This document shows, piece by piece, positions 1-64,000 of a stretch of 64,000 nucleotides of DNA. Each line of letters begins with the position of its first letter. Within the stretch, counting starts at the first letter, position 1. The notes beneath the pieces were generated by a model. The model ran no database searches. It was not told the origin of the DNA and worked only from the letters and a program-made list of their open reading frames with translations. The stretch covers positions 22,072,152 through 22,136,151 of the forward strand of contig OX465102.1 in the NCBI GenBank assembly GCA_949987565.1, in the 5' to 3' direction. Both the position numbers and the translations under genes were made by a program. Source of the DNA: Luidia sarsii. Lineage: Eukaryota; Echinodermata; Asteroidea; Paxillosida; Luidiidae.

Positions 1-939
1 AACTGTAAGTGAGAATACTGGAATATAGGATTCCATGAGATTTCATGAGCTGCTTAGCAAAACTAATTGCTTAGCAATATTACAAGCAGAGTACCAGATA
101 TGTGGACTTTACGGCTGATCTGCAACTGTGGCTAGCGATACTGGATTTTACGCTAAGCAAATGTTTGCGGTATTACCAAGCTCTCTGAAACTGCGTTTAA
201 AATTATCCTAGGAGTATAATCTAGCACAAAGCAAAAATAAGATTGGTTTGAAGAAAGGGAAGGGGATAAAACCATTATTCAATAATAATTTCAGAATAAA
301 AACAGGTTAAGATGAAAAGAAATAAACAAACGAAATAACTGCCAAGCTGCACTTTACAACGTGCAAGGGGTAAATATGATTACTCATGAAAAGTAGACAA
401 TAATTTTTAAAACCCTTTAAAACTGGTCTTTACACAGTAAATATAACATGTCATTAAAATGCCACATTACTTTGTTTTGTATCTTAAATTTCATTTTATA
501 GAGCAAGATATATACACAGGCAAATTACAATTCAAAGCAATACTTGTGTTAGTTGGGTCTTAAGTCTTTACAATGTACAGATCTAGGGAAAACCATCAAA
601 TAATAAAAAATAAATAAAAAAATTGTATTCACAATTCTTTCACAGACTAGCCATCCACCAATCATTAAGATGAGGCGAGTCATTGTTTAAAATAATTTAA
701 ACTTAAGAGTAAACCCAACGACTGTTGATTATCCAATGAACAAATTCAATCCATGAACTTTTTTTGTATTTATTTTCTGTGCCTTTTCCCTGTAACCAGC
801 GGCCCCAACCCCGAACTGTCCAGTTGCTAAGCAACACAATTTACAGAGGAAAAGTTGGTGTATTCCGTTCTTTCATATGCTTATAGGTTGCAAAAGAGGT
901 TTTCAAAATATAAAAAACAAAACACATTTCTCCCACCAC
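1..939. other. AT-rich flank, nothing recognised
   Basis: This is AT-rich sequence downstream of the JIP gene with no supported coding exon, RNA gene or clear repeat. Confidence 0.6.
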
Positions 940-1290
940 TGACATCTACTCTCTAAAATGCAAAAGAGTAAATAATTCACTCTCTCAAGGTGTGAAAATC
1001 CCACAACCGCTCAAAAAGAGTGAAAAACACTGTCAAAGATGTGAACACCACTCAGATTGGAGTGAAATCCCACTCTTGCAAGGAGCCATATGGAGGACAA
1101 CTCAAAGTAGGTTTCCTTCATATAGCTCCTGTATATGTTTGACTCCATTCTCAGCGGTGTCCACACCTCTTACATGCAGTGGTTTTCACTCTTATTCAGC
1201 GGTTGTGGCTTTTCTTGAGGATATTTCACTCTTGGTGCCAGTGGATTATTTACTCGTTTGCATTAAGAGAGTACCAGATTAATAATTGTC
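940..1290. repeat. Foldback (inverted-repeat) element, ~350 bp
   Basis: The left arm (about 940-1100) and the right arm (about 1115-1290) are imperfect reverse complements. Both carry, in order, a TGCAAA-GAGTAAATAAT block, CCACAACCGCT, an AGAGTGAAAA-CACTG block and TGGAGTxAAA. Arms of ~150 bp around a short loop are typical of foldback MITEs. The flanking duplication was not resolved. Confidence 0.7.
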
Positions 1291-3414
1291 ACTTTCTACA
1301 GGTCGTATCACTCTTCATTTACTTCATCTCAGGCACAGTTTATGATGATCCTGCTCCAAGGTGTACCAATTCTAAACAAACACGTAAAAAGTGCTTATTT
1401 TTTAATTTATTTTTTGCTCTCCATCTGCCTTTCTCCCTGAACAAGGCGCTGCCTAGCAATCTCAACTAAAGCAAGGGGGGAAGGGGAATCTTGCAAACCA
1501 AAACAAAATATCAAAAATGCGTTTAATGCAACAATGCCAAAAGAAAAGGGATAACACAAAACTTGACTGGCGCATACCAACAAATGCGTCTTCTATATAC
1601 TTACTCATTTAAAAGCACATAAAGGTCATTGCACATTTTTCTTTCATATTTCATATGGAATTCACCCTCAGTACAGCCATTCTGTCGGGGAAAAAAAAAA
1701 CACCCCAACTTGCTCTTTTCAGATGGAATGCTTCAGGATGTGATTTTGAAAACGGGATAAAAATGGTTCTAAAACTTGGCGAAACAATTGCTGGGCTTTG
1801 TGACGGAGGGGAGTTGCATGCTGCGTTAAGAGTACAGACATGAGGCTTATTTTGGAAGTGAACCATTCCCATCAAATGGGTTTAAAGGTTCACATTCTCT
1901 CGGCATGCTCTCAGATTCACTACCATTGAAAGATGAACTCCAACCGGAACCATCTGGCATTTCCTCTGAAGAACGAACCTTGCCATCCCCATAGTACACC
2001 TACTGATAATTAAGATCCAAAGTCTCTTACGACGATTATTTTTAATTTTTTTCAAAACCGGGTTAGATTTCTTTGGTCTTGAAAGAAGACATTAATTAAT
2101 TAAAACAAATCACTTACTTGATAGAACACCCATGGATCTTAATATAATGTCATCTCCAACAGCGTCATTTTCACTCATTACGAGCCCAAGGTCATTGGTG
2201 CTTGTGTTTGTTGATAACCAGAGACATATGAATGAAATGAAATGAAATGAACATTCACTTGTATCAGTTTGTTTTTAACCTTGACTGGAAGTATTGACCG
2301 GTCAATTCATGCCCCTGCTACGGCCCCTGCAGAAATGCAGCCAACTCTTTTGTATTATCCGGAGGATTACTGAACCCGGCACCAAAAAAGAATCACGACG
2401 GCCGCTTGGGCAGTTCAGCCCACCCTCCCAGACTGCATGGAGTACGGGAGTTTTCCCGCGAGAGTTTGCACGTACACGTACGTTAATAACCTAAGAGATG
2501 GCGTCTTTTCCGACACAAAAGCTGGACACTACAAGACGACGACAGATGAGAGGCTAAGCCAGACACAGACGCACAGACAAACAGACAGTACGAGAGACAC
2601 ACCGATTCCAGACACGCTGTGCACCCAGTGCAAATTCAGACTTGAGAGGAGTCTAGCAGGATGCAACGCAATGCTAACACTATACTGCGATGTTGCAGTA
2701 CAGGATTACTCTGTTCTAGGCCCAAAACAATTTTTTTATTTTTTATCTTAACTGTTTACGGTAATGGATTTTCTGATGTGCAATATAATTCCTATTTGTG
2801 ACCTTCATGCAGAAATAAATTCCAAGTCATACGTTTTCAATTTGAACTGTGCCCTTAACATGTGTTTGTGACTCACGGTTGACACGGTAGAGTTATCTTT
2901 ACAGTGCCAGACGGTGTAAGCTACACTGAATTTCAGATTCACATTGTGCGGGCAGTTAGAAAACAGCATTGAGCCATTATGCAGAATGTAGGAGTAGTGC
3001 ATGGGCCCCCTGTAAGCAACACTAACTTCCGGTTCCACGAACCCTATTAGCATGTGCAGCGAACAGCGTCATCTGTGCATCGGGGAAGGGGGAGGCGTGG
3101 ACCCGGATATCATCCAGCTTACGAGGAGTGTCCCTCTCCCCTACAGGCCAACAGTACAGACAGGGCCGCCCTCTGTAAGTTGGGGCGCACCCATTGCGCT
3201 GGCACGCTCTGTGAGCAACAACAGTGTGAAGGGGGATTGGATAATAGGATTTTTTTGTGCAGGGGGGGTAGGGGGGGTAGGGGGGAGGTGGACAACATTG
3301 CACACTCTAGCCACATGAGGTAGCACCATTAGGTCCAGAGACCCTCCCTTCCTCTCTGTCTCCTCCCTCCCCCTTCCGATCCTGGGCCGGCTCCAGGGCC
3401 CCGAGTCGCAGCGC
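1291..3414 (-). other. 3' UTR and proximal 3' flank of the JIP gene
   Basis: The sequence after the stop codon has no recognised gene. Candidate poly(A) signals in transcript sense (AATAAA, plus-strand TTTATT) lie near 2735-2740 and 1400; none can be singled out. G-runs sit at 3263-3290 on the plus strand. Confidence 0.55.
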
Positions 3415-63450
<60,036 letters not shown>

Positions 63451-64000
63451 TTTTCGGTCGGATTCTCCCTCCCCGATCCCCCCTGATCCTCGCTTGAGGA
63501 GTGGATTCACCTTGTCCCAGCGACGACGGGCGGTTTCTGTTTCCCCTCAGCTGGCCTCGCTGTTTTCTGATGCTGGGAAACCTTATTTTGGGGTGAGAAT
63601 TCGACGGGAAACGACTTGGAATCTGTGGAGTCGTCGTCGAGCGCACACGCCTACCTTCCCTCCGATCATCACAAACTTGGCCGTGTCATTTTCTGGGGGA
63701 AAGACTGGTACTCTCCCGCAGCGCTTTGATACCCACGCGTTCGGCGTCCTCGGTTACCAGCGAAATCATGTGACGATTGGCGAGCCCAGTCTGTGTACAC
63801 GTTGGGGTTCCTTGAACGTAAGCAATTGCAGGAGGGGATGAGGATGGGGGCGTGTCTAACAGAACGAAGGCGGGGGGTATGACCAACCTGACTCGTTTAT
63901 TTTGTGGAATGTACAACACACGTGAACATGTACATAAATAACAACTAATCGTGCCTTTCTTTTAAAGTCAAATCTTAAAATAAATTTACGGCAGAATGAA
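63451..64000 (-). promoter_or_regulatory. 5' UTR and upstream flank of the JIP gene
   Basis: This is the sequence upstream of the start codon. It is less AT-rich than the introns and free of TACATG arrays except near 63915-63940. The frame of exon 1 stays open back to 63510. An AAG/GTGAAT context at about 63504-63512 could be a donor of a 5' UTR intron, but I cannot place a transcription start. No TATA box was recognised. Confidence 0.4.

Overview
The window is animal nuclear DNA. It carries one large, intron-rich gene on the minus strand: the single-copy invertebrate ortholog of the JNK-interacting scaffold proteins JIP3/MAPK8IP3 and JIP4/SPAG9 (Drosophila sunday driver, C. elegans UNC-16). 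I could trace the whole coding region by hand: 26 coding exons, from an ATG at 63450 down to a TGA ending at 3415. They give 3900 coding bases and 1299 residues, every intron is GT-AG, and the reading phase is kept at all 25 junctions. The repeat landscape (TACATG hexamer arrays, a tRNA-like repeat family, many short inverted-repeat DNA transposons, an ATT-tailed retroposon end) suggests a marine invertebrate, probably a deuterostome such as an echinoderm, hemichordate or cephalochordate. The species cannot be fixed from the sequence. Layout, in the direction of transcription (right to left): promoter/5' UTR side at 63451-64000; exon 1 (RH1 domain) at 63.2-63.5 kb; exons 2-4 (coiled coil) at 57.7, 55.9 and 45.0 kb; exons 5-8 (poorly conserved linker, including a 90-nt phase-symmetric exon) at 36.7-30.2 kb; exons 9-10 (second leucine zipper) at 24.8-24.0 kb; exon 11 (RH2 domain) at 22.2 kb; exons 12-17 (middle region) at 21.0-14.1 kb; exons 18-26 (beta-propeller and C-terminus) at 13.5-3.4 kb; then 3' UTR and flank down to position 1. 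The 5' introns are very long and full of TACATG arrays; the 3' introns are short and hold minisatellites and purine/pyrimidine tracts. The introns also hold many non-autonomous transposons whose ends can be read directly: two copies of a ~695-bp element with TTAA duplications, three elements with perfect 8-bp target duplications (hAT-like), one with a TTA duplication (PIF/Harbinger-like), one with a TA duplication, several foldback elements, and a composite repeat with a tRNA-Cys-like module in its centre. No transposase gene, no second protein-coding gene, no rRNA, no genuine tRNA gene and no CRISPR array was found. The unexplained signals I rate highest are the 90-nt cassette exon, intron 11 (self-complementary purine and pyrimidine halves plus a duplicated 5' splice site that would create an immediate stop), the inverted 16-bp array just inside intron 1, and elements bounded by inverted GGCTCA hexamer arrays.
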